Notes: generated by a model from the letters alone, not told the origin. Positions 45,871 through 58,568 are shown, counted from the first letter of the stretch. The stretch is DNA of 64,000 nucleotides from Podocnemis expansa (GCA_007922195.1 ML681989.1:49482179-49546178), one strand, 5' to 3'. Made by a program: numbers and translations.

Positions 45871-45940
45871 AGTCTCTGCTCTTAGGGACTTTCAGGCTTT
45901 GGAAGGCATAAAACTGCTATCAGTGACAATGTGGTTGGGG

Positions 45941-46130
45941 CAGGGGTGAGCAAACTTTTTGGTCTGAGGATCACACCTGAAATTGAAATGGTATGGCAGG
46001 CCATATGGAGGGGTGGGGGAAGGGACGGAGCTAAGGGGGTTGGTGAGGGCACTTACTGAGTGGCTCTAGCCAGGGCCTTGCTGGGCACACTTGATGGGAG
46101 AAGGGGTAGGGGGAAGGCATGAGGTGAGGA
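45941..46130 (+). mobile_element. hAT-type element left end, truncated
   Basis: CAGGGGTGAGCAAACTTTTT followed by a CACACCTGAAATTG-like stretch is a typical hAT start. No right end or duplication was found. Confidence 0.45.
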
Positions 46131-47730
46131 GCAGAGTGACATTGATGGAATCCTGTTCTGTGTTTTAGTGTTTTTACCTCAAAAGAATGTAGGGGGGTAA
46201 GATTATTGTGCCACAATGGTTTGTTGCTCAGAAAATGACATCAAGTACAAACACCTTAAGGAATAAAAGCAGGGATGACTTTCATGTTGCAGATGAAATT
46301 AGCATAGTTGTGCCAATTCATTCATCTAGGGCTGAGTTGCCATTGGGCTGTCTGTTTTGTTTTCCCTAGACAGATGATGTGATTTTGGAATAATTCTCCT
46401 AGTCACCCTTTGTCCTTAACCATATCTTCATTTCTTAGGCAAAAGCAGCTGCAAACAACTGCATTATTTATAGTCACTTGAATTCATGGTTCCAGAAACT
46501 GATGAAAGAGAGAGTGTAATCACAATTTTCCTACAGCACTGTCCTTTTCTTTCAGACTCCCTTTCAACGCTTGCATTACATACTAGATAGCATCTTCCTG
46601 AAACAGAAGGGATTAAGGGACAGGCTTTAGATATTAACTGCAATTGCAAGGGAGACACCATGGTATTGCACTTCTCCAACTCTAATGTATTTTTCCCATG
46701 GTTCATTGGTCACAGTGCTGTATACTTTCAGATGGCACCATATACGTGCTCTGTAAAGTAACAGTTCCTCTTTTTGCTGTCATTGGTGTCCCACCTTTCC
46801 ATTAATACAATGAATTGCCCTGACTGCCTCAGACACAGCTAATAGTTATTTAATTTCACAATCACTAAGCAAACACTTTAAATGTATTAATTTGGATGCC
46901 ATAGTCTAAAAAAGTATTAGTTATATGCTTCTGTTATACATTCTGCTATTTGAGAGGCATCTTTCATTTTTGCTGGGACTGAGAAAATTTTAACATGTAG
47001 CTAAACAAATTAAATACAAAGTAGACATTTAATGAATAGAAGGCAAAGGCTAATGTAAATGGTTACTTTTCTGTACACTGAAAATTAAAAATTAGTTACA
47101 CTATGACTAACTGACTGCATGGTTTCTTTTGCTAGATTTTGAACATAATTACTCATGTCTTACTTTATTGCTAGTATGCCAACTGCTGGTGCATAGATTG
47201 TATAAACCAAATGTCCTATGGAATAACAATTCTTTTGTAAGAATAAAATGCTGATAGTTTATTATCTGATTTCAATTTCTGGTAGTTAAGTCCGAGCGGT
47301 CTGATTTAGTTCTGCCTTTTGAGTATATCTTAAAACTATTTAGACTTGTAAATATATGTAGTAATTAATATGCAGAATAACATGGGGCCCAATCCAGCTC
47401 TTTTAATCCATTTAAATCATTGGGTTTAATTCACCTCTATTGATGAATAGTGCCTCCTTGATCTGATGGACACCATTCCCTCGAGGAAAGACAGGTGTTG
47501 ATACCACAGTCCATTAGATATTGGTGTCCAAATTAATTTCTCCATAGTAGCTCACCAATGTAGGCTCAGATCAATGAACCCAAGCCACACTCTCTCCCTC
47601 AGTGCCATATACTTCTGGACTGCATTTTCTGGTTGTGCGGTGAATGCCTTGATCCATCACAGATGTTTACACTGCCTGGAGATGAGGCTGGAACAGACTG
47701 TGAGCGTATTTGGCCCACGGTGGAACTACA
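46131..47730. other. No recognised feature
   Basis: AT-rich unique-looking sequence; nothing supported. Confidence 0.5.
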
Positions 47731-47736
47731 CCAGAT

Positions 47737-48093
47737 TTACTTTGATAACAACCTTCAACTACTTGAAGGGATGCTCCAAGGAGGATGGAGCTCAGCTGTT
47801 CTCAGTAGTAACAGAGGACAGAGCAAGGAGCAATGGTTTCAAGTTGCAGCTGGGGAGGTCGAGGCTGGATATTAGGAAAAACTTTCTTACTAGGCAAGTG
47901 GTGAAGCATTGGAATGGGTTAACTAGGGAATCTCTGGTCTCTGGTGGAATCTCTGTCTTTGGAGATGTTTAAGGCCCAGCTGGACAAAACCCTGGCTGGG
48001 ATAATTTAGTGGGAGTGGTCCTGCTTTTTTGGCAGGGGGTTGGACTAGATGACCTCATGAGGTCCCTTCCACCCTTATGATTCTATGATTCTA
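47737..48093 (+). mobile_element. CR1 LINE 3' end, 5'-truncated
   Basis: It encodes FNYLKGCSKEDGAQLFSVVT and SNGFKLQLGRSRLDIRKNFL, then the 3' UTR with GGACTAGATGACCTCATGAG, ending in the octamer TATGATTCTATGATTCT. It resembles the split copy at 18739, so probably the same subfamily. Confidence 0.93.
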
Positions 48094-48345
48094 CTCTGGA
48101 GCAACTGAAAGCAGAATTAGACATACATGGGTATGCCGATACATGGTGATAAAGTCTGAAGGCTTTTGTTCTATTGGACATGTTTTAGGCCTGGCAGACA
48201 CTCTGTTGTGCTTGGGCATAATAATTCTAATTTGAGGTTAGTAAATGTTTTTTCCTTTATGGCCATGCCTGCATATAGAAATCAAGCAGAATGAGTTAAC
48301 TTTATCTGTGAAAATCTTTTGTGAAGGTGCTACATATAAGAGCTG

Positions 48346-48500
48346 CAGGGCCATAACTAGGCTGTCTGGCACCTGTGGCAAACAATCCCAAAGGTGCCCC
48401 AGCCACACACACACTTGGGGCTAATCGGGCCCCAGCCCCCTCGCTGAGCAGATGCCTTCCCTTCTGCCTGGGGCAAGTGCAACTCAGCAGCAGAGTGGGG
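48346..48500. mobile_element. hAT-like element left end, truncated
   Basis: CAGGGCCATAACTAGGCTG resembles the complement of the right end of the 25123 and 41589 elements. The right end was not found. Confidence 0.35.
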
Positions 48501-48829
48501 GATGACCTGCACCATCCAGAGAGTTACAAGTGGAAGGCTGCATGATGGCTTTAAATGTGCTCTCTGTAGTACTCCTTGAGATGTAAGTGCCTGCTTCTGC
48601 AGTGTGATTTAATAGATGAGGCACTGGTCTGGCACTCTGAAGACCGAGGATCTGAATAGCTTTGCCAGTACACAAACCAAAAAAACCCAGCTCTGAACAC
48701 TTCACTGGGCATGCATCTTCCCCAGGGAGAGGTGTTATATAATAACAAACATGTTAGCATGCTAGTTTATGGAGTGTGCTCAGATACTGTGAAGATGAGC
48801 ACAGGTGATATTAGAATTTCTTGAACAGA

Positions 48830-48990
48830 ATAGTGGGTTATTCTGTGTGATCTTGCACAAGTCACAGCACTTTTCTGTCTCTTCTGTTACTTGCCTCATC
48901 TATGTAGAATATAAGCTCTTTGAAACGCCTCGTGCAGTGGGTACCCAATCTTGATTTATATGATGCTGTAATGCAAATAATAATAATACA
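48830..48990 (+). mobile_element. MIR/CORE-like SINE with L3-type tail
   Basis: TCTGTGTGATCTTGCACAAG and a TCATCTATGTAGAAT block, then TAAGCTCTTTGAAACGCCTC and a terminal GTAATGCAAATAATAATAAT. Confidence 0.6.
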
Positions 48991-48999
48991 CAGCAATTA

Positions 49000-50140
49000 T
49001 ATCATGAGTTATCACTACTCAGCTGGTGAAATTTCTTCACACCACTGACCCTGCCAGCAGATTCGAAGATTTGAGGATCTTGGGGAGCAACCACTGCACC
49101 CATGGAGTACAGGGTGGATTCAGGGTACACTTTATTAAAATGAGTATAGGGAGCAGTGAGTGGTGGTTGGTGTATGTCGTGTTTGTCACAGTGGTTTCTG
49201 TAAAGTGTTGGGGGGTATCTAACTTTGGGGAGTGGGGGCAGGTTAGGGAACAATGGGGGTCTTCAACTAAGGTACTAGCACTATCACCCTACTCACTAAA
49301 AGGTGCTTTAATACACTATAGGAAAAAAAGGGGTACAGCACAGAATTAGCATGTGGGTGTATCAGAAAAAGGTGGAGATTGGATAGTTTCAGGGGAGATG
49401 GGGGTCGAGCAACGGGTCCGGGGTTTGAGGGAGAGGCTGAGAAGGGGGGTTGAGTGGGAATGGCAGGAGGGAGACACACCTGGGAGTTGGGGCAGGGGAA
49501 ACTGAGGCACGCAAGGAGTCGGGATACACGTGGGTGTTCGGGGAAGCAAGAGGGGCTGAACAGAGGAGGGGGGCACAGAAAGCATGCGGGGGATCGGCGG
49601 GTCAGAGGGTCGAGAGGGAGGCAAGTGGCTGCAAAGGGGGGTACGAAAAGGGGGAAGAGGCGGCGGCGGGAAGGCAGAAGGGGTTTGTTGACGGGGAAGG
49701 CAAAAGGAGTTCGGAAAAGCCGCGGCGGGGAAGGCAGAAGCCGCAGAAAAGTGGCGGCAGCCGCAGGGAGCCGGCGGGAGCAGCACAAAAGTGGCGGTGA
49801 ACCGGGAGGGTTGGCGGGCAGCTGTGGGAGCGGCTCGGGAGCCGGGAGCCCCAGAGAAGCGGCGAAGCCGCAGGGGAGCCGACGGGCGGCGGCGGGGCAG
49901 CCGCAGAAAAGGCGGCGGCGGCCGTGGGGGGTGGCTCGGGAGCCGCAGGGAAGCCGGCAGCGGTGGCAGGAAGCCGGCAGCGGCGGCGTAAGCGGCTCGG
50001 GAGCCGGGAGCCACAGAAAGGCGGCAGGGGCAAAAGGGGGAGCCGCGGAAAAAGTGGCGGCTGGGGGGAGAAGGGAGGAGCGGCGAGGTGGTGAAAAGGG
50101 GGTTGCAGGGGAAGGAGGGTCTGCGGGAAAGGGAGTTGGG
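49000..50140. other. Unassigned block, very G+C and CpG rich at 49450-50070
   Basis: The part from 49640 to 50060 is built from reiterated AGCCGC, GGCGGC, GGGAGCC words with many CpG. It is not a recognised gene; long frames on both strands (A/G/R-rich on plus, P/S/L-rich on minus) follow from composition. A minus-strand AATAAAG occurs near 49130. It may be the leader of a retroelement whose LTR lies at 50145-51027, or an unrelated CpG-island-like block. Confidence 0.35.
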
Positions 50141-50144
50141 TGCA

Positions 50145-51027
50145 GTGGTGAACTTAGGGCACGCCTGGGCGTTGGTTCAAGAAATAAAGAAGGGACAACT
50201 AAAGTTAAAGAGAAGAAAGTTTATTTTAAGTTGGGGAGGTTACAGAGGGAAGGGCAAAGGCAACTTAACCAAACAATTCTAAAGGCTAGGAACTAAAGGA
50301 AACAATCTGAACAGCTAACTTAAGACTTCTAAGGCTACCAATTAACTTTATACAATGTTGCAAAACACAATACTCTTAAAGCAAGTTCAAACAACCCAGG
50401 AGGAAAAGAGATACACTGGGTGATACAAAGTAGGAAGAAGCAATTACAGACACGGGGAGCTCCTAACACAAACTGGAGCTGCAAGCAAACAGAAAGGTAC
50501 ACACGCAAGCCTGTAAAGCTGGGGAAAGCAGTTTTAAAGCAGCCCTAAAGAAATAGAATAACTTTTTTCTTAGAGAAAGGTTGCAGGGCAGACTCTTACC
50601 ACTCCTAGCAGCAAGAGTAACAGCATTACAGGCCGGAGGAGACTCGTAATCGGCTGGTGGTAACTCGTGGATACGCTCTAGGGGGAACTCGTGAGCGGAG
50701 GAGGCAGCTTCTGGTTGATCAGGCCAGGAGAGATGTTGAAAACCGTCCTGCCTGAGCACCCCAGAACCTCAGCTTTTAAAGACTATTTCCCGCCTTTCCC
50801 TGATTACAGGGAATGTGGGGAACAATGGGGGCATGAGTCATGCCCTGCAGAACCTTGCAGTTAGGCAGAGCCCACCTACACCAAGCCCTGCAAAACAATG
50901 GGCCCCCAGGGTGTTAACGGCCATCCAGTTGAGTTCAAGGGGGCCATCTAGTTAAGGTGAAGGAGCCATTGTTCACTTCACACGTTCTACGTACTTTAGT
51001 GATGGCCCGGGAGGGGCGGCCATCAAA
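50145..51027 (-). repeat. Possible LTR, minus strand
   Basis: On the minus strand it would start TGATGGCCGCCCCTCCCGGG and contain TTAAAATAAAC (50219-50229) as a polyadenylation signal about 80 bases before its end. No second LTR copy, primer-binding site or target duplication was confirmed. Confidence 0.3.
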
Positions 51028-51202
51028 GTAACTGCTATGAGTCACAGACAACCACCAGTTATACCGCTAGGAGTCTTAATTTGTGGTCACCTGTTTACAC
51101 CTTATTTTCTCCAAGATCATGATCTGCTGTTTAACCATATTTCAGGGAATTGGCTTGAAGGAAGTGCAGCTCTGGGTTTTTGGCACAGATGCTTGACTCA
51201 TA

Positions 51203-51404
51203 AACAAGGGGTCCTGTGCCACTTTTAAAAAGGCTAACCAGTTTATTTGGCATATGAACTTTTGTGGGAGAAAGGCTTCAAAGTGTCTGATGAAGTGGGA
51301 TTTTCTCTCATGAAAACTCATGCAATAAATAAATTGGTTAGTCTTTTAAAAGTGCCACAGAACTCCTTGTTTGCTTTGCTGAACTAGACTGATATGGCTA
51401 CCCC
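51203..51404. mobile_element. tRNA-headed turtle SINE, inverted fold-back dimer
   Basis: The left arm (51203-51273) runs AACAAGGGGTCCTGTGCCAC to TTTTGTGGGAGAAA. The right arm (about 51283-51370) is its complement (AGTGGGATTTTCTCTCATGA, then AAATTGGTTAGTCTTTTAAA) and continues into the head to 51404 (TAGACTGATATGGCTACCCC). The left arm has no head. Confidence 0.87.
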
Positions 51405-51419
51405 CTTTGGAATTTGGCT

Positions 51420-52575
51420 CATATAAGCTCACTTTATTATGTATTATGCAATTGAAGCGCTCAATGCAGATTTTTATACTCAAGACTTTGGATTACTTGT
51501 GTAAAACTCTTGGAGTGAGCTTAGCAGAACATTATTTTATCCTAGCACTCCAACAATACCACTTGGGCATATTGTAAGCTCTTGTGTTTATTAGGATATT
51601 GCTGTGTGTTCACTATTACAAAAGCATCTTTAAATCGTCTGTTACACCAGTAAGCTCAAGAAACTCATCTCTGCTCTCTGGTACAAAGTTCACCCTGCAA
51701 TCAATGAAAGCTGTGTCTGTTGAGGCAAATTACAAATTCTCCATCTGTATTGGCAGTTTGACCAGTTTTAGGGGCTTGTCTGTTGCACAATGACCCTTTC
51801 ACACTACTCTGGTGGTCATAAAGGGGTTTGAAACAGACCAGAAGGAACACTTTCAGCATTACCTGGGGTGACCAGGAGCTACCACAGTAACTCTATACCT
51901 CTCCCCCCTAGAGTCTCTGCTTTAGGTAGTGTACTGGAGAAGGAAGGCATTGTGGCAAGAGCATGCTGCAATCTGTCCAATAATTCCAGGTTAGTAGATG
52001 TCTTAGAGATGGCTATTGCAACCAGAATATAAATTAGAGCATCCCTTAGTCTGCTTTTACCTACACCAGGAATCAAGCAGGTCCCTGGAGATGGAACTGC
52101 AAAGGTATTTTAAGTTACCTTTAATTCCCACCTCCTGCCTCTGCTAGAGTGATGCAATGGAGAACAGCTCCTTTCCATCTCAAGGGTTGTGACAATAGCA
52201 GGTATAGCTGTAACGTTCATGAGTCTATGGCCTGTGCAGAGCAATAAAACCTAGTGTTCAATTCATATAATTGCTGTTGTATATGTACAGCTAAAAATTT
52301 AGAACCCTGGAAGAAAGAAGACCAGTAAATGGAAGGAAAGCCTCATCAGGATTTTTTAGCTGGATGTTGACAGACTGTTACTGTACTTTGTCATGCTTCA
52401 TAAATAAGCTTGGTCTTCTCTGATCCATTGACTAATCTGCTATCATTTCATCCCCAAATAGTTCAATATTACAGCAGCTGCTAGCTCTGTCAATGGTGAC
52501 ATGGCACATGCTTCATAACAGAGAAGAAATATGCTTGAGTGCTCCTATTTATGAACATTGTTTGTATTGTTATAT
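51420..52575. other. No recognised feature
   Basis: Nothing supported on either strand. Confidence 0.5.
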
Positions 52576-52578
52576 GTT

Positions 52579-52735
52579 TTGTGGTTAAAACACAGTACAG
52601 AGTAGGATGATCTGGATTCAGTTCTTGGCTCTTCTACACACTTGCTCTGTGACCTCCGGCAAGTGACGTCATGCCTCAGTGTACACCTGGTAAAATGGGG
52701 GCAACACTTACCTCACAAAAAGGTGGTGATGCCAA
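52579..52735 (+). mobile_element. MIR SINE, plus strand
   Basis: A tRNA-derived head (TTGTGGTTAAAACACAGT, GATTCAGTTCTTGGCTC) and the conserved core (CTCTGTGACCTCCGGCAAGT, then ATGCCTCAGTG and GGTAAAATGGGGGCAACACT) match MIR over its head and core. Confidence 0.85.
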
Positions 52736-52737
52736 AG

Positions 52738-53520
52738 TCAGAGAATCATAGGGTTAGAAAGAACCTTATGAGGTCATCTAGTCCAACACTCTGCTAAAAG
52801 CAATACCACTCCCAGTAAATCATCCCAGCCAGGGTTCTGTCTAACCAGGCCTTAGATGTTTCCAAAGATAGAGATTCCACCCACACCCCCAGGTAACCCC
52901 TTGCAATGCTTCACCACCCTCCTAGCAAGAAAAAGTTTCCTAATATCCATACTTGACCACCCCAGCTGCAACTTGAAACCATTGCTTCTTATTCTGTCCT
53001 CTGTCACCCCTGAGACTAGCCTAGCTCTCTCCTCTCTGGAGCACCCCTTCAAGTAGTTGAAGGTTGCTATCAAATCCTCTCCTCAGTCTTCTCTTCTGCA
53101 GACTAAATAAGCTTAGTTCCTTCAGTCTCTTTTCATAAATCATGTGCTCCAGCCTCCTAATCATTTGCATTGCCCTCCACTGGACTCCAATTTGTCCACA
53201 TCCTTTCTGTAGTGTGGAGTCCAAAACTGGACACTGTATTCCAGATGTGGCCTCACCAGTGCTGAATAGAGGGGAATAATCACATCCCTTGATCTGCTGG
53301 TAACACTCCTACTGATGCAGCCCAATATGCCATTAGCTTTTTGACAACAAAAGCACTTTGTTGAGTAATATCCAGTTTCCCATCCACCATAATCCCAGGT
53401 CCTTTTCTACAATGCTGCTACTTAGCTGATCAATCCCCCACCTGTAGCAGTACATGGGATTTTTCTATCTTAAATGCAGGACTTTGCACTTGTCTTTGTT
53501 GAACCTCATGAGATTTCATT
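52738..53520 (-). mobile_element. CR1 LINE, minus strand
   Basis: The 3' end is at 52738. The minus frame reads TFNYLKGCSREERARLVSGV and DRIRSNGFKLQLGWSSMDIR. Further right the C-terminal ORF2 and its upstream region continue (complement of CACTGTATTCCAGATGTGGC). 5'-truncated at about 53520. It abuts the MIR. Confidence 0.9.
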
Positions 53521-53524
53521 AAAG

Positions 53525-54460
53525 TCATTAAAATGTTGGAAGGTGTAATGCCCTCAGGATATCACTCTAGAAATAAAGATGTGATGAAGAGACTGGGGTA
53601 AATAAGGGGTAAAGGGGACAGGGAAGGCCAGAGTCACTGGTTTACTCTGGCTATTTTGTGCTGTTCAAAGCAGCCATACACTGATTTTAACATGGCTGGA
53701 ACTCCTATATGTATAACTGATTGGCTGCTGCCCAAACAGCTTCCTAGGGGCAAGTAGCAGCCAGTGTAAATTAGAATAACCTTTCAGCTATTCTAATACA
53801 TGCTGGGAACCAGCCTGATACCTAGAGCTGGGGAGCACAAAGGTAGTTTAAAGCCACCTTTTGTTGACCACAAGCCCTGTCTGTAAAGTGAACCTGGCAG
53901 GCAACTAGTGCTGTTGAAACCATGCCTAGAGTAGCCCCACTGGGGGAAGAGTGCTCTTAAAGATCTTCCATGGTCTCTGCAAGCTGTCTACAGCCTCTGA
54001 AGATGATATGGAGAGAAAGTTTTTGTGGAGGAGCTAGTGCTGCTCAGTACCATTGACCATGGGGCAAAATATGTCATGCTACTAGCTCTTTTTATTGATT
54101 AGTGTGATCAGCACCACAGTTTTTTAGCGTTCCTCATGGCATTTATCTTTCATTCTGTGTTAAACAGGATTGCACAGAAATTATGAAGGACTGTTAGAAG
54201 TCTTGTATCTGTTAGCCTTTGATGCATTGGGTGTTTTGCTTCTCTTATATACACCAGACAGTAATTAGTATGTGACAAAGATCTGACTAATTTCTATAAT
54301 AAAATCCTCACATAATGCATTTCCTGTCCAGTTTCATTTCACTTCTATTCTGTTTGCTTACTTCCACAGCAATACTGTTTTAATCAGATTCTTTTAGATT
54401 ACATTAAAAGGCCAGTACACTAACAGCATATTGTATTTTTACTTGCTCTTATGGATTATA
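53525..54460. other. No recognised feature
   Basis: Nothing supported on either strand. Confidence 0.5.
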
Positions 54461-54468
54461 CTATAAAG

Positions 54469-54948
54469 CAGGTGTGGCCAAACTGCGGCTCACGAGCCAC
54501 ATGCGGCTCTTGAATGAAAAATTGTGGCTCCTGGAAGAACACCAGCAAATCAATTTAGGAAAGCAGCCCCAGCCTAGGAGTTCAGGAGGGGGGGGGGTCA
54601 GGACAGTGGGGAGAAGCACAGCATGGTCAGGGATGGCAGGGAGAAGTGCAGCATAGTCAGGATTTTAAAAAACTCACCACTAGCCTGCAGTCTTCTACAT
54701 TGAGCAGCAGCTAAGTTTTTACTGTATAAGCCTAATTTTCATGGTAAACTTAAGTAATTATTAGAATTCAACATTAGTAGGATCAATATTTGTCCTCTTT
54801 TTACAATAAAATTAAAGTGTGTGATGAATTTTAAACTTAGTAATTTTGGAATAGGTAAAAGTATGTGGCTATATGCCTCAGTGCACCTCTCAAAGGTTTA
54901 ATAATCAACTTGTGTGGCACTTGAGTTCCTTAAGTTTGGCCATGCCTA
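54469..54948. mobile_element. hAT-type MITE (CAGGTGTGGCCAAACT termini)
   Basis: The left end is CAGGTGTGGCCAAACTGCG. The right end as reverse complement is TAGGCATGGCCAAACTTAAG. CTATAAAG is duplicated perfectly at 54461-54468 and 54949-54956. A short sibling lies at 62662. Confidence 0.92.
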
Positions 54949-54956
54949 CTATAAAG

Positions 54957-56540
54957 TATAAGGAAAATGACCTATCAGAGCATTTTAAACAGAAGTACAA
55001 TTTACAGATATAGTTTTCCAAAGCTTGTAGGGCCCAATCTTAAAGTCCTTATTCAGTTAAGTAAAGGCAGGTTTGCTCGAGTAACGGCTATTCAAAACCC
55101 AGTAAGTGTTTTAAGTACTTACATAAGGATCTTTAACAATAAGAAGAAGTGCACACTTATAAGGCATGCAACCTGGATTCTGTTTCTGGCTCTGCTGAAC
55201 CTGGGAATCAGTGCTCAGAGCTCACACCAGAGAGCAATTACTCTGCCTTTACCTTTCCCACACCAGTAGTGAGCAGCTAAATTCAGGAATGTTCATAAAG
55301 TGCTTTGAAATGCTACAAAAGTGTGAAACTTCAAGTCCACATCCAACTTGCAACCCATATGGTGATGTGTATAATAAGGAAAAGAATAACAAGCTTTGTT
55401 CAGAAGATGTTAGTAGTTCTGAGACCATAGAGCTGGTGCATGTCTCCCCTACCCCCATCAGTACTCCCCTGGATCCATAGAGCTGGTGCACATTCCCCCC
55501 CCTTCAGTACTCCCCTGGACCCAAACCATGTGCATGATTTGATGAAGCAGAATTTTTCTGGCATCTTTCTGGGTGACTCCATTTATTTTCCTAATCTTTG
55601 GGAGCTTCTATATTGTCTAAAGATCCTGCTGAATTAGCACCTTTAAAATATACCCCTATCTTGCTTAATGTAATTGAATGGGGGGGGGGGAGGTTGGAGG
55701 AAGGGGCATAGAAGAATGTTTTGTAGATTTGTAATGTATCAGAGATGTAATGGAGGACTGGTTAGAAAATGTCCTGTTCTTCTACTTCATGCCTGTCACA
55801 GGGTGAAGCCTGCTTCCTTCTGTCTCTGAAAGGTCATGCTTCTGGAGTGGTATTTAAGTATTACAAAATAGTTATTAGTTAAATAGCATTTAGTTGTCCA
55901 GCGTACTGAGAGATGTGGTAGGTAATATGTTTTGGCCTGCTGTAAACCATGTGACTTGAAGTTTCCACTTAAACTGTGGAGTTAAATTTTGACCTGCTCA
56001 GCACAATTGACTCAAGGAGCAAAAGACTGAAAAGTAATGCCAGGTTTACTAACCTTTTATTTAATGTACTGATCTACAGTTTCATTTCAAGTAATTTATC
56101 AGGTCTTTTCCTTTAGTTGGTTCTAGGTGCCTAGTTAAACAAACTTCAGAAATTCCTTTTAATTAAAAACAAACTTCTATCCATTTTGAATGTGCTAAGT
56201 ATGTTCAAGAGTCTTCTGTACCTCATGTGCTGCAGATATCGCAGACCAAACATATTTTATTGACACTGATCCTGGGGTCCAATAGCATGAAGACTGTACT
56301 TGGCTATGCTGTTTGGCTTCCACATTTCTTTTTATTTTTGCTAGGTGAGAGCACTAACTTACCAGCATAAGGAAACATCAAGCTGGCTGGACATTTTGCT
56401 TGCATTCTTTCATGTCTTCTTCTATTTCTTTTGCTCATTGCCATTTCACCAATTATTTCCTGCTAGGAGTTATAGCTTCTAAAAGCATCCTTGTTGTTGG
56501 CACTGCTGCTTTGCTCTGGAGTGCCTTACCTCCTGTTTTG
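54957..56540. other. No recognised feature
   Basis: It includes a short near-duplicate (55430-55475 and 55477-55520, sharing ATAGAGCTGGTGCA and CAGTACTCCCCTGGA) and a G run at 55681. No gene. Confidence 0.45.
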
Positions 56541-56545
56541 CTACA

Positions 56546-56578
56546 CTAGACAGTAACACAGCTACCCCTTTGGAACGT
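56546..56578 (-). mobile_element. tRNA-headed turtle SINE head fragment, minus strand
   Basis: ACTAGACAGTAACACAGCTA followed by CCCCTTTGGAACG matches the reverse-complement head. Confidence 0.6.
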
Positions 56579-56579
56579 A

Positions 56580-57065
56580 CATCATGTAGTTACTTTATTC
56601 TCACAATGTGCCTATGAGGCACAAAAGTATTCCTGTGAGCTAGGGAGGTGATAGAGTGTCTAAGGGCATGTCCACACTTCAAGCTGGAGATGGGATTCCC
56701 ACCTTGTGGGACATGCCTGCGCTAATGCTGATTACGTATGTGTGCTAAAATTAGACTATAGCCACAGCCATACAAGTTGCACAGGAGTTAACTGCCCTGT
56801 GTACCAATCCATCCAAACTTCTATGACCATACACAGGATGGCCAGTTCCTCCTGTTTTTAGCAAGCTAGTTCAGTCATAAATAGTGCAAGCATGTCTCCT
56901 GGGTGGGGGGGAAATCACATTCACATCCCAGTTCAAAGTAGTTCATCCCAGTTCATCCTAAATGACTTAATTTATGTCACACAGGAAGTGAGTGACAGAT
57001 CCAGGAATACTGCCTAGGTCTCCTGAGTTCCAGTTCAGTGTCTTAACTGCCAGGTGAGCTTTTTC
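56580..57065 (-). mobile_element. MIR-like SINE, minus strand, interrupted
   Basis: 56580-56660 (CAATGTGCCTATGAGGCACA) resembles the complement of the MIR 3' part. 56930-57065 (CACACAGGAAGTGAGTGACA, then CAGTTCAGTGTCTTAACTGC) resembles the complement of the MIR core and head. Between them lies a TIR-type repeat (about 56662-56890). Confidence 0.5.
56662..56890. mobile_element. TIR-type MITE fragment inserted in the MIR-like SINE
   Basis: GGGCATGTCCACACTTCAAG with GTGCTAAAATTAGACTATAG resembles a common sauropsid MITE with Chompy-like ends. The right end is unclear. Confidence 0.4.
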
Positions 57066-57069
57066 TCAG

Positions 57070-58020
57070 GATCTCACAGCTTATTTGCCTCACTGCTGTT
57101 GGGCTTAAGGTGGACAGTGTGGCTAACAGCATGTCACATTGCCTAGCAATGCTGCGTTCTGGAATGAAGGTCTGGATTGCAATGCATCCACACAAAGATG
57201 CAGAATGCAGATCGTTGAATCATAACTAAATCTGCTGTTATTTTGTCCACGCTTCAGAGGCTTGCAGTGGGATTCAGGGAAACACAAATATTTGTGACTT
57301 GATGATGACTACAGCTAGGCAACAGCTTGACTTGAACAGTAATAATATAGTAAACTTTGGTTTGAGCAAGTAACACACTGGCATGTTTCAAGCATGGCCC
57401 CTTCCTTGAGGTGCGGGCCAAGCCTATTGACTGGTGCTTGCTTCTTTCTCACATGGATTGGGTCCTGGGTTCTTTTTAGCGACACCTGGTCCCTTCACCT
57501 GAGGTGGCTCCTCACTGTGTATGGGACACATGGGTGCTCTGCCCAGGAGCCTGAACTGTACTACCACTGCTGGGAAGGAGCATGAAATCCAGTACTTAGT
57601 AAACAAAATACAACAGTACACACAAACCCCAGCAAGGAAATGATCCACCCAAAATAGAACAAAGGGGAACTTCGTTGGAAGCAGGAAAATAGGGTCCATA
57701 GAAAGAAAGGGTTAGGGTTAACCAACAAGTACTAAAATATCAACAAATTCCCCAGCTTGCTTCCTAGCACCTGCCTGGGAAGGTGCCATGCTGAGGATGA
57801 GTCTGGAGTTGAATACTGCGTCACTGTGAATTTTGGGTGCCTTACACAAACAAACAAACAAACAAACAGAGGAAGGGGTCATCTTACAGTGGCTTCACCT
57901 CTGCATGGGGCAGGGTTCTTTCGTAGCTCCCTGGTCTGGAGTCCTGTAGAGGCTTGACTGGTTCTCAGCAGCTGCTGCCTGCTTGGGTCTCTGCAACTCT
58001 AAACTCCACAGGGCTGGAAC
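57070..58020. other. No gene; one simple repeat
   Basis: An (AAAC)n run lies at 57847-57869. Nothing else supported. Confidence 0.5.
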
Positions 58021-58030
58021 TGCCTGACCC

Positions 58031-58299
58031 CAGGGCTGGCTCAAGGGGTTGTAGCACCTCGCCCCCCCCATCTCATTCATGAAGGTTGAAAACATTTTTC
58101 CAAAGTGCATAAATCTATAGCATCTGCCTCCAATGGGATTTAAAGTGCACTCTGCCTACATGAGTTAATCTGCAAGTTGACTAACAGTGCCTGAGCTGCT
58201 AGGAAAGAGCTAGCTTGATTTTCAAGGGGGGCTAGGCATCCCTAAGAACTGTCACCCGAAGCCATATCTCTCTCTTGCCTCACAGTGGAGCCAGCCCTG
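58031..58299. mobile_element. hAT-type MITE (CAGGGCTGGCTC termini)
   Basis: The left end CAGGGCTGGCTCAAGGGG pairs with the right end GTGGAGCCAGCCCTG. The flanks CCTGACCC and CCTGAACC agree at 7 of 8. Related to 34032 and 61896. Confidence 0.88.
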
Positions 58300-58565
58300 C
58301 CTGAACCACAGTTGTTCAAAGATGCGCTTTGTGGGGAGAGGAGTTAATCAGAGACTCCCTGAGCTGTTTTGTTTTCCCTTAGCTTGCAAACTCAAAACCA
58401 AAACTGACACCAGTCTTTCTTTGCCTCTGACTGAGGTTCTCCCCACCCACTGAAGGGCTGGCCAGCCTCCACTCATCCTTACCTCAGAAAACTGCTCGTC
58501 CATACCATGCAGAAACCACACTGCTGAAGGCAATAGACATCTCTAGTCCATTCTGTCTCCTCTTT
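58300..58565. other. No recognised feature
   Basis: Nothing supported. Confidence 0.45.
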
Positions 58566-58568
58566 TTA

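Noticed and set aside
49346..50296. Long frames (over 200 codons) on both strands
   Set aside because: They are R/G/A-rich on plus and P/S/L-rich on minus, exactly what reiterated GGC/GCC words give; no motif, no start context, no splice structure.
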